Positions 17,421 to 28,619 are shown, counted from the first letter of the stretch. The stretch: DNA of 64,000 nucleotides from Planotetraspora sp. A-T 1434 (GCF_025420585.1 NZ_JAOEGB010000026.1:1-64000), one strand, 5' to 3'. A program made the numbers and translations. The notes: generated by a model not told the origin, from the letters alone.

Positions 17421-18340
17421 GCCCGCTCCCCCACGAGCCAGCCGGCGATGGCGTCACCGATCGCGAGGCCGGTGCGCTCCTCGATCGGAGCCCAGGAGCC
17501 GTTCGGGTCGATCTCCAGGAACACGTGCTCGCCCTCGGGCGTGACGATGAGGTGGATCACGCCGTAGCCCAGCCCCAGCGAGGCGGCCAACTCGGCGCAC
17601 CGCCGCTCGACGTCCCGGGGCAGCCGGTGTACGGCGCAGCCGGGCGGGTTCGGCTCGACCCGCGCGGCGAAGACCTGGCGCCCGACGACGACGGCGCGGA
17701 GCTCGATGGCCTTGACCAGGAAGGGCTGCAGGATGACGGGCTCGTGCTGGAGCCGATGACGGGACGTGAGGTGCCGCCGGCTCACGACGGTCGTGTGGAC
17801 ACGATGGTCCTGCCCATCGATCCGGAGGTCCTCCGGATCGAGCAGCTTGACCACCAGCCTGCCCCTGGCCCGCTCGTACGCCGGGACCAGCTCGCCGGGA
17901 TCGTTGGTGTAGACGGTCTCCGGCACCGTGAACCCGAGCTCGACCGCCCGGGCCATGTGGATCAGCTTGTTGTGGGCCTGCCGGGTGACCGGATGCCGGC
18001 ACGGCAGCCAGCGGGCCCGCACGAGCTCCCACACCCCGTCGAGATGGAAGCGGGACTGCCACTCGACGTGGGCGCGATGGGTCGGGTCGGACACGTTGGC
18101 GGCGGCCACCGACCGGTTGGGCCGGCGGTTCCAGACCGCCGTCACCGTGGCCAGATCGACGACCTGCGACCCGGTGTCCAGCGTGAGCCGGTGGGTCCCA
18201 CCGGCGAAGGTGGCGGTCACCCGGGACCTGCCGGGAAACTCGCCGCTGTCCCACCAGGTGACCGGGACCCCCCGGCGTTCGATCTTCGGGAGGACCCGGC
18301 TCACGGTGGTGTCCCGCCGGTCGCTCAATATGAGGATCAC
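17417..18340 (-). CDS. ATP-grasp peptide maturase-like ligase (MvdD/graspetide type)
   Basis: This 307-aa protein has the ATP-grasp layout of the enzymes that form side-chain ester or amide cross-links in ribosomal peptides. The N-terminal domain opens MILILSDRRDTTVSRVLPKI and includes VWNRRPNRS, the typical W-x-R-R-P segment of this family. Then come PETVYTNDP and RLVVKLLDP (nucleotide-binding Lys), and the metal ligands near HVFLEIDPNGSW. It is coupled to the putative maturation protein (ATGA). A precursor peptide is expected within a few hundred bases, but none is visible. Alternatively it ligates amino acids to another acceptor. Confidence 0.75.
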   Translation of the reverse strand: MILILSDRRDTTVSRVLPKIERRGVPVTWWDSGEFPGRSRVTATFAGGTHRLTLDTGSQVVDLATVTAVWNRRPNRSVAAANVSDPTHRAHVEWQSRFHLDGVWELVRARWLPCRHPVTRQAHNKLIHMARAVELGFTVPETVYTNDPGELVPAYERARGRLVVKLLDPEDLRIDGQDHRVHTTVVSRRHLTSRHRLQHEPVILQPFLVKAIELRAVVVGRQVFAARVEPNPPGCAVHRLPRDVERRCAELAASLGLGYGVIHLIVTPEGEHVFLEIDPNGSWAPIEERTGLAIGDAIAGWLVGERA

Positions 18341-18409
18341 ACCGGCAACGGTAGGAATCGGGTCTTGAGGCTCACTGGTAGGTTACTTGCGCAGGTGATC
18401 TTCCGGTTC

Positions 18410-19846
18410 TCAGCTCCAGGCGAGCATCCTGAGCGGGTCCTCCAGCATGGCGCCCACGTCGCGGAGCAGGTAGGAGCCCTCCTCGCCGTCGATCACCCGG
18501 TGGTCGAACGACAGCGCCAGCGTGGTCACCTTGCGGACCGCGAGCTGCCCGTCGACCACCCAGGGCATGTCCCTGATCTGGCCGAGAGCGAGGATCGCGG
18601 CCTCACCCGGATTGAGGATCGGCGTCCCCGCGTCCACCCCGAACACGCCGATGTTCGTGATCGTGATCGTCCCGCCGGTCAGCTCGGCAGGGCCGCACTT
18701 CCCGGCACGGGCGCGTTCGGTCAGCTCGGCGAGCGCCCGCGCCAGCTCCGGGAGCGGCATCGCGTGCGCGTCCTTGATGTTCGGCACGATCAGGCCGCGT
18801 TCGGTGGCGGCGGCGATGCCGAGGTTGACGTAGCGCCTGACGACGATCGCCTCGTCCGTCCACGTGGCGTTGGCCATCGGATAGCGCTTCACCGCCGTCA
18901 GCAGCGCCCTGGCGACCAGCAGCAGCGGGGTCACCTTCACCCCGGCGAAGTCGGGCAGCGGGCGCAGCCGCTTGACGGCTTCCATCGTCTCGGTCACGTC
19001 GACCTGGAGGAACTCGGTCACGTGCGGCGCCGAGAACGCGCTCGCGACCATCGCCTGGGCCGTCGCCTTTCGCACACCCCTGACCGGGATCCGCTCCTCC
19101 CGCCCCTGTACGGCCGGCGCGGGCCTCTCCCGGGACGGGGCCAACTCCTGATACTGGGCCACGGCGGCCTGGACGTCCTCGCGGGTGATCGAGCCCTCGG
19201 GGCCGGTGCCCGCCACGGTCGTCAGGTCCACGCCCAGGTCCTTCGCCAGCTTCCGCACCGGCGGCTTGGCCAGGACCTTGGCCAGGACACCGTTGCCGCC
19301 GGAACCGGCCGCGACCGGCCCGCCGACGGCCGGCGGGGCTTCCGGGGCTTGCGGGGCTTCCGGGGCTGTTGAGGCCGCGGGCGTTCCGGGAGTCGTCCTC
19401 CGGGGGCGACGCCTGGTGGAGCTGACCTTGACGCCGTAGCCGACCAGCACGGGCTGCCGCTGATCCTTGCCGGCGGTCCCGGCCTCACTGACCGGCGTGC
19501 TGTCCGCTGTGCTCTCCCCTGTGCTCTCCCCTGTGCTCTCCCCTGTGCCGTCCCTTGTGCCGCCGGCCGGGGGGTTCGGCACGAGGTCGGCCGCGAGAGC
19601 CGTACAGTCCTCGGTCTCGACCGCGATGATCGGCGAGCCGACGTCGACCGTCTCACCCTCGGTGGCCATCAGGGCCGACACCGTGCCCTCGAACGGGCAC
19701 GGCAGCTCGACCACGGCCTTGGCCGTCTCGATCTCGACGATCGTCTGGTTCAGCGTGACCGCGTCGCCCGCGGCGACGTGCCACTTGACGATCTCGGCCT
19801 CGGTCAGGCCCTCACCCACGTCGGGGAGTCTGAACTCACGAAGCAT
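18410..19846 (-). CDS. bkdC: Dihydrolipoamide acyltransferase (E2) of a branched-chain 2-oxoacid dehydrogenase
   Basis: This 478-aa protein is the E2 core of a 2-oxoacid dehydrogenase complex. A lipoyl domain at the N-terminus carries the lipoylated Lys43 in [10 protein letters not shown] linker follows that includes an acidic repeat (TGES three times, about residues 102-113). The E3/E1-binding domain is [14 protein letters not shown]...GSITREDV, and the catalytic domain ends with the acyltransferase motif SFDHRVIDG. It is the last gene of a three-gene operon. With vdh and acyl-CoA dehydrogenase genes in the window, branched-chain substrates are more likely than pyruvate, but that is inference. 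No E3 gene is present. Confidence 0.92.
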   Translation of the reverse strand: MLREFRLPDVGEGLTEAEIVKWHVAAGDAVTLNQTIVEIETAKAVVELPCPFEGTVSALMATEGETVDVGSPIIAVETEDCTALAADLVPNPPAGGTRDGTGESTGESTGESTADSTPVSEAGTAGKDQRQPVLVGYGVKVSSTRRRPRRTTPGTPAASTAPEAPQAPEAPPAVGGPVAAGSGGNGVLAKVLAKPPVRKLAKDLGVDLTTVAGTGPEGSITREDVQAAVAQYQELAPSRERPAPAVQGREERIPVRGVRKATAQAMVASAFSAPHVTEFLQVDVTETMEAVKRLRPLPDFAGVKVTPLLLVARALLTAVKRYPMANATWTDEAIVVRRYVNLGIAAATERGLIVPNIKDAHAMPLPELARALAELTERARAGKCGPAELTGGTITITNIGVFGVDAGTPILNPGEAAILALGQIRDMPWVVDGQLAVRKVTTLALSFDHRVIDGEEGSYLLRDVGAMLEDPLRMLAWS

Positions 19847-19859
19847 GAGAATCCCCTCC

Positions 19860-20834
19860 TCAGTAGGTGAAAGCGCGGTCGACGGCGTCCAGGACCCGGT
19901 CGAGGTCCGGCAGGTAGTGGTCCTCCAGCCGGGACGGCGGGTAGGGCGTGGAGAAGCCCCCGACCCGCAGCACCGGGGACTCCAGGTGGTAGAAGCAGCG
20001 CTCGCTGATCCGGGCGGCCAGCTCCGCGCCGAAGCCCGTGAAGACCGGCGCCTCGTGGACGACCACGCAACGACCGGTCCGCTCTACCGACCCGGCGACC
20101 ACGTCCATGTCGAGCGGGCTGAGCGAGCGCAGGTCGATCACCTCCAGGCTCCGCCCCTCCTGCTCGGCCGCTCCCGCGGCCTCGATGCAGGTCTTCACCA
20201 TCGGGCCGTAGGCGAGCAGGGTCACGTCGGAGCCCTGCCGTACGACCCTCGCCCGGTCGAGGGGCACGCCGGCCGCCATCAAGTCCACCTCGGCCTTGTC
20301 CCAGTAGCGCCGCTTGGGCTCGAAGAAGATGATCGGGTCGTCGCAGCGGACCGCGTCCTGGATCATGGTGTACGCGTCGGCCGGGTTGGAACAGGCCACC
20401 ACGCGCAGCCCGGCGGTGTGCGTGAAGTACGCCTCGGGGGACTCGGAGTGATGCTCCACGGCGCCGATGCCGCCCCCGAACGGGATGCGGACGACGACCG
20501 GCAGCCTCACCTTGCCGAGCGACCGGAGGGGCATCTTCGCGAGCTGGGTGATGAGCTGGTCGGCCGCGGGGAACACGAACCCGTCGAACTGGATCTCGCA
20601 GACGGGGCGGTAACCGCGCAGCGCCAGCCCGATCGCGGTGCCGATGATGCCCGACTCGGCCAGCGGCGTGTCGATCACGCGGTCCTCGCCGAAGTCCTTC
20701 TGCAGGCCGTCGGTGACCCGGAACACTCCGCCGAGCTTGCCGACGTCCTCACCCATGACGAGGACCTTTGAGTCGTCCTCCATGGAGCGGCGCAGGCCCT
20801 CGTTGAGCGCCTTGGCGAGAGTGAGTGTGGTCAT
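19860..20834 (-). CDS. bkdB: 2-oxoacid dehydrogenase E1 component, beta subunit
   Basis: This 324-aa protein has the transketolase-like beta subunit pattern: [38 protein letters not shown], then [24 protein letters not shown] and the C-terminal domain [13 protein letters not shown]. With the alpha subunit it forms the thiamine-diphosphate decarboxylase. Its ATG overlaps the stop of the alpha gene (ATGA). The E2 gene follows after a 13-bp gap. Length matches the branched-chain type. Confidence 0.93.
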   Translation of the reverse strand: MTTLTLAKALNEGLRRSMEDDSKVLVMGEDVGKLGGVFRVTDGLQKDFGEDRVIDTPLAESGIIGTAIGLALRGYRPVCEIQFDGFVFPAADQLITQLAKMPLRSLGKVRLPVVVRIPFGGGIGAVEHHSESPEAYFTHTAGLRVVACSNPADAYTMIQDAVRCDDPIIFFEPKRRYWDKAEVDLMAAGVPLDRARVVRQGSDVTLLAYGPMVKTCIEAAGAAEQEGRSLEVIDLRSLSPLDMDVVAGSVERTGRCVVVHEAPVFTGFGAELAARISERCFYHLESPVLRVGGFSTPYPPSRLEDHYLPDLDRVLDAVDRAFTY

Positions 20835-21922
20835 CGCTCGAACCCCGCCAGGTAGGTCAGATACTGCTCGCGCTCCTCGTCGACGATCGAGTGCGGGTCC
20901 ACGTAGACGTGCCGGAACAGGGCCTCCGGCTCCGGGTCCGGGAGCTCCAGGCAGCGCCTTCTGATTTCCCTGCCGAGAGTGTCGGCCTCCGCCTCGACCT
21001 TGTCGAAGAACTCCTGGTCGGCGAGCTGGTTCTTGAAGAGGTAGGCCTTCACGCGCTCGATCGGGTCCTTGAGCTTCCACGCCTCCAGCTCGTCGGCCAC
21101 GCGATAGCGGGTCGGGTCGTCGGAGGTGGTGTGCGCGCCCATCCGGTAGGTGAACGCCTCGATCAGCGTGGGGCCCTGCCCCTCGCGGGCGTCGCGGAGG
21201 GCTTTCCGCGTCACGGCCAGGCAGGCGAAGACGTCGTTGCCGTCCACCCGCACGCCGGGGAAGCCGAAGCCGGACGCCCGCTTGTACAGCGGGATCTTCG
21301 ACTGCTTCTCCAGCGGCTCGGAGATGGCCCACTGGTTGTTCTGGCAGAAGAACACGACGGGGGCGTTGCGGACCGAGGCCCAGATGAAAGCCTCGTTCAC
21401 GTCGCCCTGCGAGGTCGCGCCGTCGCCGAAGTAGACGATCGAGGCCGCCTCCGCGCCGTCGCGCTGGATGCCCATCGCGTAGCCCACGGCGTGCAGCGCC
21501 TGGGAGCCGATGACGATCGTGTACAGGTGGAAGTTGTGCTCGGCCGGGTCCCACCCGCCGTGGTTCACTCCGCGGAAGAGGCCGAGCAGTTTCACCGGGT
21601 CGACGTCGCGGCACCAGGCCACGCCGTGCTCCCGGTAGGTCGGGAACGCCATGTCGGCGTCGGTGAGCGCACGGCCCGAGCCGATCTGCGCCGCCTCCTG
21701 CCCCAGAAGTGAGGCCCAGAGTCCCAGCTCGCCCTGCCGCTGGAGCGCGACCGCCTCCAGGTCGATCCGGCGGACGAGGACCAGGTCCCGGTAGAGGGAG
21801 CGGACCTCTTCGGCGGTCAGCTCGATGTCGTAGTCAGGGTGCTCGACCCGCTCACCTTCCGGGGTGAGCAGTTGGACGAACTCCGGGGGTGCGTCAACAC
21901 CGCGAGGGGCGTCGGCTGTCAC
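20831..21922 (-). CDS. bkdA: 2-oxoacid dehydrogenase E1 component, alpha subunit
   Basis: This protein of about 363 aa binds thiamine diphosphate through GDGATSQGDVNEA...NN, and has LLGQEAAQIGSG and TYRMGAHTTSDDPTRYR, which are typical of E1alpha of branched-chain 2-oxoacid dehydrogenases. It should decarboxylate the 2-oxo acids formed from valine, leucine and isoleucine. I prefer GTG 21922 because AGGAG lies six bases upstream; ATG 21952 and GTG 21967 are in frame but lack a ribosome site. It is the first gene of the operon, divergent from purS across about 310 bp. Confidence 0.9.
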   Translation of the reverse strand: MTADAPRGVDAPPEFVQLLTPEGERVEHPDYDIELTAEEVRSLYRDLVLVRRIDLEAVALQRQGELGLWASLLGQEAAQIGSGRALTDADMAFPTYREHGVAWCRDVDPVKLLGLFRGVNHGGWDPAEHNFHLYTIVIGSQALHAVGYAMGIQRDGAEAASIVYFGDGATSQGDVNEAFIWASVRNAPVVFFCQNNQWAISEPLEKQSKIPLYKRASGFGFPGVRVDGNDVFACLAVTRKALRDAREGQGPTLIEAFTYRMGAHTTSDDPTRYRVADELEAWKLKDPIERVKAYLFKNQLADQEFFDKVEAEADTLGREIRRRCLELPDPEPEALFRHVYVDPHSIVDEEREQYLTYLAGFER

Positions 21923-22005
21923 GTGCCACTCCTGTGCTCTCAGGGCATCCATGGGTGGGATCGCCACCGCTGTCTGGCCGGATCTTCATGCGTCCGCCCT
22001 CTGGG

Positions 22006-22019
22006 GTGTGAGGCCACAC
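22006..22019. promoter_or_regulatory. Inverted repeat GTGTG-N4-CACAC in the bkdA/purS divergent region
   Basis: GTGTGAGGCCACAC is a perfect 5-bp inverted repeat, 84 bp upstream of the chosen bkdA start and about 215 bp before purS. It could be an operator for an Lrp/GntR-type regulator of branched-chain catabolism. The rest of the divergent region shows no further clear motif. Confidence 0.35.
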
Positions 22020-22233
22020 GCGTATGCGGACATCGTGGCAGAGTTCGGACTTGGTTGTGCATCCGACATTGCCGTCCACATCTTGCCGATTCCCGCCCCG
22101 CCGGAGCCCACACTCCACGGAGCCCTCGGGCCGCTCCGCCACACCCCGGCCGCCGGGGACCGGGCGTGACCGTGGCCATCCCGGCTGTCGATAGGCTTGG
22201 CCGGAAGCTACCCCACCCACCTGGAGGAACATC

Positions 22234-22479
22234 GTGGCGCGCGTCATCGTCGACGTCATGCTCAAGCCGGAGATCCTCGACCCGCAGGGCCAGGCCATCG
22301 CGCGGGCGCTGCCCCGGCTCGGTTTCTCGGGCGTCTCCGGCGTACGGCAGGGCAAGCGATTCGAACTGGAGCTGGACGGGCCGGCCGACGAGGCCGCGCT
22401 TGCGGACGTTCGAAAGATGGCCGAAACCCTTCTCGCCAACACGGTGATCGAGGACTTCGTGATCCGCGTGGAGGGGTAA
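22234..22479 (+). CDS. purS: Phosphoribosylformylglycinamidine synthase subunit PurS
   Basis: This 81-aa protein is the small scaffold subunit that joins PurQ and PurL to form FGAM synthase, the fourth step of purine synthesis. The motif VDVMLKPEILDPQGQAIARAL and the ending VIEDFVIRVEG are diagnostic. It starts at GTG with a strong GGAGG seven bases upstream. In most actinomycetes purS, purQ and purL are contiguous; here a 450-bp kinase-fold gene and a repeat array lie between purS and purQ. Confidence 0.95.
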   Translation: MARVIVDVMLKPEILDPQGQAIARALPRLGFSGVSGVRQGKRFELELDGPADEAALADVRKMAETLLANTVIEDFVIRVEG

Positions 22480-22651
22480 AACGGCATATTTCCCAGCACG
22501 AGGACCAGGACAAGGCCCGTCAAAGTGGACAGCGGTTGAGCAAAAACCGTCTCTTGGCCGAACCCTAAATAACAGGCGCGTGATTTTGCGGTTAGCCCGG
22601 ATTCATCGGGGAAGCCTACCTTGGTGACCTTCGACACCGGGGAGGGGTCCG

Positions 22652-23101
22652 GTGGATATTGAGTTCTCGCTTGCCATGCCGCGGGATGCGATCGGCATCC
22701 CGATGGTTCGCCGTGTGCTGGGGGACGCTCTGCGGTCGCTCGGCGTGACCGAGGGCTGCGTGTCCGACATCCTGCTGGCGACGTCCGAGGCCTGCGCCAA
22801 CGCGGTACGCCACGGCGGCCCGGCCAACCGTTACGAGGTCATGGCCACGATCGGTGACGGACGCTGCGAGTTGCGCGTCATGGACCGCGGCCACGGCCTG
22901 CACACGATCCCCAAGCAGTACCCTCCGAGCGACACCGAGAACGGCCGGGGCATCCTGATCATGCGGGCCGTCGTGGACGAGATCTCCTTCGACATCACGC
23001 CCGGCCGCGGCACCACCGTCCGGCTGAGCAAGGAGCTCGACTGGGACGAGGACGCCATCGCCCATCACCTCACCCTCGACGGACAACTTGCCGCCGTCTA
23101 A
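22652..23101 (+). CDS. RsbW-like ATP-binding protein (anti-sigma factor kinase fold)
   Basis: This 149-aa protein is a single HATPase_c domain of the RsbW/SpoIIAB type. The N box is LLATSEACANAVRHG, the G1 box DRGHGL and the G2 box GRGILIMRAVVDE. Such proteins bind a sigma factor or phosphorylate a STAS antagonist. A STAS protein is encoded at 49440-49817 but is far away, so no partner can be assigned. It starts at GTG after GGGGAGGGGTCCG. It lies 172 bp after purS and just before repeat array B. Confidence 0.9.
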   Translation: MDIEFSLAMPRDAIGIPMVRRVLGDALRSLGVTEGCVSDILLATSEACANAVRHGGPANRYEVMATIGDGRCELRVMDRGHGLHTIPKQYPPSDTENGRGILIMRAVVDEISFDITPGRGTTVRLSKELDWDEDAIAHHLTLDGQLAAV

Positions 23102-23124
23102 CCCCTGCCGCTCAACCCTTCCGC

Positions 23125-23370
23125 GTGATCATGCACAGGTTCCCGGCCATTGCACCGTAGCCGCCTCAACGCCGATCGTGATCATGCACGGATTCCCGGC
23201 CACCGCATCCTCGCCGCGTAAAACGCCGATCGTGATCATGCAGTACACACACCTGCATGATCACGAAGATGCTTTGCGCAGCTCATTATGGGCGCGCGTG
23301 AATGCATGCATGATCACGTACGGCTGCGGCGCAGGTGAGCGGGACGGCCGGGGAACATGTGCATGATCAC
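23125..23370. repeat. GTGATCATGCAC array B: three plus, three minus sites with central hairpin
   Basis: Plus copies start at 23125, 23178 and 23232 (spacing 53, 54); minus copies end at 23264, 23317 and 23370 (spacing 53, 53). The middle pair forms a perfect 12-bp stem, GTGATCATGCAG (23232-23243) with CTGCATGATCAC (23253-23264), and a 9-base loop. The outer copies extend to AGGTTCCCGG and its complement. Two shorter GTGATCACC motifs follow at 23376 and 23390. The array lies in the gap before purQ. Confidence 0.95.
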
Positions 23371-23509
23371 CCAACGTGATCACCCCGACGTGATCACCCC
23401 GATGGGGGCGGTTGATTTGGCGACTTCGATAACCTGAGGTGTACCGCCACAGACCGCCGTCCGCCAGGAGACGGTGGCGTGCGCTGCCCCGCTTGAAGGG
23501 AACACTGCA

Positions 23510-24189
23510 ATGAGCGCTGCCCGGGTGGGCGTCGTCACCTTCCCCGGAACACTCGACGACCAGGACGCCGCGCGAGCCGTACGGCTGGCGGGAGCCGAGG
23601 CGGTGCCGCTGTGGCACGCCGAGCACGACCTCAAGGGAGTTGACGCGGTCTTCCTCCCCGGCGGGTTCTCCTATGGCGACTACCTGCGCTGCGGGGCCAT
23701 CTCGCGGTTCTCCCCGCTGATGGACGAGCTGATCCCGGCCGCGCGAAGCGGGCTTCCTGTGCTCGGCACGTGCAACGGCTTCCAGATCCTGTGCGAGGCG
23801 CACCTGCTGCCCGGCGCCCTCACCCGCAACGAGGGCCTCCACTACGTCTGCCGCGACCAGCGCGTACGGGTGGAGAGCACGGACACGGCGTGGACGGCCG
23901 ACTTCGAGAGCGGCCAGGAGATCGTCCTGCCGGTCAAGCACGGCGAGGGACGCTACGTGGCCGACGCGGAGACGCTGGCGGACCTGGAGAGCGCCGGCCG
24001 GGTGGTCTTCCGCTACGTCGGAGGCAACCCGAACGGGTCGCTCAACGACATCGCCGGCATCACCAACGAGGCGGGGAACATCGTGGGCCTCATGCCCCAC
24101 CCCGAGCACGCCGTCGAGGACCTCACCGGAGCCCCGAGCGTCGACGGCAGGGGCTTCTTCACCTCCATCCTCAAGAAGCTGGTGAACGC

Positions 24190-24193
<4 letters not shown>
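23510..24193 (+). CDS. purQ: Phosphoribosylformylglycinamidine synthase subunit PurQ (glutaminase)
   Basis: This 227-aa class I glutamine amidotransferase supplies ammonia to PurL. The nucleophile is Cys88 in [10 protein letters not shown], and the His/Glu pair lies in MPHPEHAVE near the C-terminus. ATG 23510 follows GAAGGGA; an in-frame ATG at 23474 would add 12 residues absent from the family. The stop overlaps the purL start (ATGA). Confidence 0.96.
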
Positions 24194-26444
<2,251 letters not shown>

Positions 26445-26445
<1 letters not shown>

Positions 26446-26538
26446 CCCCCTTCACGTCAAAGGCCCTTCCGGCACTCATCCGGAAGGGCCTTCGCGTTGT
26501 CGGGAATCAGCTCTGAAGACTTGAACCATTCCAGAAAA
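26445..26538. repeat. 94-bp direct repeat, copy 1 (left of MNT/HEPN module)
   Basis: From the last base of purL to 26538. It matches 27478-27571 at 89 of 94 positions by my count, in the same orientation, and contains the purL terminator. The two copies bracket about 940 bp carrying the toxin-antitoxin-like genes. Confidence 0.92.
26460..26492. terminator. Terminator after purL
   Basis: A perfect 13-bp stem, AAGGCCCTTCCGG (26460-26472) with CCGGAAGGGCCTT (26480-26492), and a 7-base loop. It lies 14 bp after the purL stop. The same hairpin recurs at 27491-27527 as part of a duplicated 94-bp segment. Confidence 0.9.
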
Positions 26539-26672
26539 CGCCTCAAGGCGCTTTTACTGCGCCTGGCCGGAAACTCTGGTCCTCGCGAAGCCCGCTTCGC
26601 TGGGCCTTCGCTCCGGTCCTCGCTCCCGGCCCGCTCCGCTCAACCCCCGGGTCGTAACCGCCGCCAGTCAGA

Positions 26673-27095
26673 TCACTTCTGATCGTCCTGATCCGCGCTG
26701 CCTGATGGACGCGTTTCGCCGTCGACGTCAAACGCCGTTGCGACTTCAGGAAAACGCGTCTGGAGCAGGGCCAACACATGGAGTTCAAGATCTCGCAGGT
26801 TCACGTCAACGACTTCCCGGACGATGGTCCAGTCAAGGCTGAAGTAGGCATGGACAGCTTGGTTGCGGAAGCCACGAATCTCTCGCCACGGAATCTCGGG
26901 AATCTCAGCACGCAACTCCTCGCTCAGGCACGCGGACGCTTCACCGACAACCATGAGCTGGCGGAGGACGTCGTTTCTGAGGATCTCGTCCTCTCCCTAC
27001 CGATCACCATGAGCGTCGATCCAGCGGCGGATGGTCCGGCAAGCTCCGACAATGTCCGCGAGGTAGAGCGAGTCACGTCGAGGATCACGCGGCAT
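26673..27095 (-). pseudogene. hepT: HepT-like HEPN ribonuclease toxin, interrupted by an amber codon
   Basis: The frame opens at ATG 27095, overlapping the end of mntA. It reads a normal HepT N-terminus (RDSLYLADIVGACRTIRRWIDAHGDR) for 32 codons, then meets TAG at 26999-26997. It continues in the same frame (DEILRNDVLRQLMVVGEAS) to 26673 with no shift. The catalytic motif R-x4-H-x-Y is intact in RNQAVHAYF, including the Tyr that MntA-type antitoxins modify with AMP. Full length would be 140 residues, normal for the family. Either this is a nonsense-inactivated toxin or translation restarts at ATG 26954 giving 93 aa that still carry the motif. Confidence 0.85.
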
Positions 27096-27393
27096 ACAGG
27101 ACCTCAGCGTCGCTGAGGACACGCTCCCGAATCACCCAGTGCAGACCGTCCTTGGGAACGAGATCGACCGTACAGCCGAGAAGCGCCTCCAGTTCGTCCT
27201 GCAGACCGAAGAAGGCCAGTCCTCGGACAGCTCCAGAACCTCGGACGTAGAGAAGATCAACGTCGCTCTCAGCGGTCGACTCACCGCGAGCCGTTGAGCC
27301 GAAGACCGACAGCTCGGAGACTCCATACCGGGCGCAGAGCTCGGCGATCGCCGGTTGCAGCGCTTCCAGATCTTCGCGAGTCATGACACTCAT
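27085..27393 (-). CDS. mntA: MntA-like minimal nucleotidyltransferase antitoxin
   Basis: This 102-aa protein carries the nucleotidyltransferase motif SVFGSTARGESTAESDVDLLYV (Gly-Ser, then Asp-x-Asp). In characterised MNT/HEPN pairs the MntA enzyme adds AMP groups to the Tyr of the HepT R-x4-H-x-Y motif and so silences the RNase. Its stop overlaps the hepT start by 11 bases. It is intact although the toxin carries a stop codon. The module lies between 94-bp direct repeats. Confidence 0.9.
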   Translation of the reverse strand: MSVMTREDLEALQPAIAELCARYGVSELSVFGSTARGESTAESDVDLLYVRGSGAVRGLAFFGLQDELEALLGCTVDLVPKDGLHWVIRERVLSDAEVLYAA

Positions 27394-27477
27394 TGTGCCA
27401 AACCGGCTGCCGAATCATCCACGACCACTGGAGTGGCTATCCAGCACGAAGAACGTGCCTGACCACCAAGCCGCCAA

Positions 27478-27571
27478 ACCCCCTTCACGTCGAAGGCCCT
27501 TCCGGCACTCATCCGGAAGGGCCTTCGCGTTGCCGGGAATCAACTCTGAAGACTTGAATCATTCAAGAAAA
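27478..27571. repeat. 94-bp direct repeat, copy 2 (right of MNT/HEPN module)
   Basis: Second copy of the segment that follows purL, differing at about five positions. It provides a terminator to the collagen-like gene that reads toward it. Confidence 0.92.
27491..27527. terminator. Terminator hairpin in repeat copy 2
   Basis: A perfect 15-bp stem, CGAAGGCCCTTCCGG (27491-27505) with CCGGAAGGGCCTTCG (27513-27527), and a 7-base loop. On the minus strand it lies about 90 bp past the stop of the collagen-like gene. Confidence 0.85.
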
Positions 27572-27617
27572 GAGTGGCGGTGGAGCCCCCACGGCTCCAC
27601 CGCGAACCCGTTGAGAA

Positions 27618-28619
27618 CTATGCGGCGGAAACGCAGATCACGTAGATGTCGCCGCTCGCGTTCTTTCCGCCGACCGTCCACCCGACGGGCTTGCCGTTGC
27701 TGAAGTACGGCGCGTTGGTGTAGATCTGCGCGCTGCCGCTACCGCTGCTGGTGTACCCACCGCCTGTGGCGACCTTGCCCTGGCCGCAGGTGATGGTCTT
27801 GGAACCGCCCTGGCCGCCGCCGAAGTTGAAGTCTTCGTCCTTATAGGTGATACCGGCACCGGCGGACGGCCCGGCGGGGCCGGTGGCTCCGTCCTTGCCG
27901 TCCTTGCCGTCCTTGCCGTCGTCGCCCTTCGGGCCGGCGGGGCCGGTGGGACCCTGCGGACCGGCCGGGCCGGTGGGACCCTGCGGACCGGTCGCGCCCT
28001 TCTGTCCGGGAGCTCCGTCGTCGCCCTTGGGGCCCTGCGGACCGGCGGGACCCTGCTTGCCGTCGTCACCCTTGGGACCCTGAGGGCCGGTCTCACCCTT
28101 CGGACCCTGGGGGCCGGTCTTGCCGTCGTCACCCTTGGGACCCTGCGGGCCGGTCTCACCCTTCGGACCCTGGGGACCGGTCTTGCCGTCGTCACCCTTC
28201 GGGCCGGTGGCGCCGTCCTTGCCGTCCTTGCCGTCCTGACCCTTGGGGCCCTGGGGGCCGGTCGCGCCGGTCTCACCCTTCGGACCCTGGGGGCCGGTCG
28301 CCCCGGTGTCGCCCTTGGGACCCTGGAGGCCCTGCTTGCCCTGCGGGCCCTGGGGGCCCGTCTGGCCGGTCGCGCCCTGAAGGCCGGTGTTCCCCTGCGG
28401 GCCGGTCTGGTTCCAGAAGGTCCGGGTCTCGGTCGGCTTACATGTCGCCGTGACGTTCACGATCCGGACATAGCGCGTCGTCTTGTTGACACACGCGTAG
28501 ATCACGGTGCCACCGGCCGACGAGGCGGTGGCCACACCGCCCACAGCGAGGAGCGACGCGGCGAGCGTGCCGACCGTCAGTAGTCCGACCGTGCGTCCAC
28601 CCGGCAATTTGAGAGCCAC
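27618..28619 (-). CDS. Secreted collagen-like protein with Gly-X-Y repeats
   Basis: This protein of about 333 aa has an N-terminal signal/anchor ([26 protein letters not shown]) and a small domain with two Cys ([22 protein letters not shown]). About 60 Gly-X-Y triplets follow, rich in Gly-Pro-Gln and Gly-Lys-Asp, which should form a triple helix. The C-terminal globular domain of about 75 aa ([14 protein letters not shown]...VICVSAA) has two Cys and probably nucleates trimerisation or displays a ligand site. GTG 28619 has AAAGG upstream; GTG 28640 is also in frame. It should sit on or leave the cell surface. Function is unknown; adhesion or matrix roles are guesses. Confidence 0.87.
   Translation of the reverse strand: MALKLPGGRTVGLLTVGTLAASLLAVGGVATASSAGGTVIYACVNKTTRYVRIVNVTATCKPTETRTFWNQTGPQGNTGLQGATGQTGPQGPQGKQGLQGPKGDTGATGPQGPKGETGATGPQGPKGQDGKDGKDGATGPKGDDGKTGPQGPKGETGPQGPKGDDGKTGPQGPKGETGPQGPKGDDGKQGPAGPQGPKGDDGAPGQKGATGPQGPTGPAGPQGPTGPAGPKGDDGKDGKDGKDGATGPAGPSAGAGITYKDEDFNFGGGQGGSKTITCGQGKVATGGGYTSSGSGSAQIYTNAPYFSNGKPVGWTVGGKNASGDIYVICVSAA

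Noticed and set aside
26530-26672. GC-rich inverted repeats left of hepT as insertion-sequence ends
   Set aside because: Short palindromes such as GCGAAG/CTTCGC occur, but there is no transposase, no matching end on the other side and no short target duplication.
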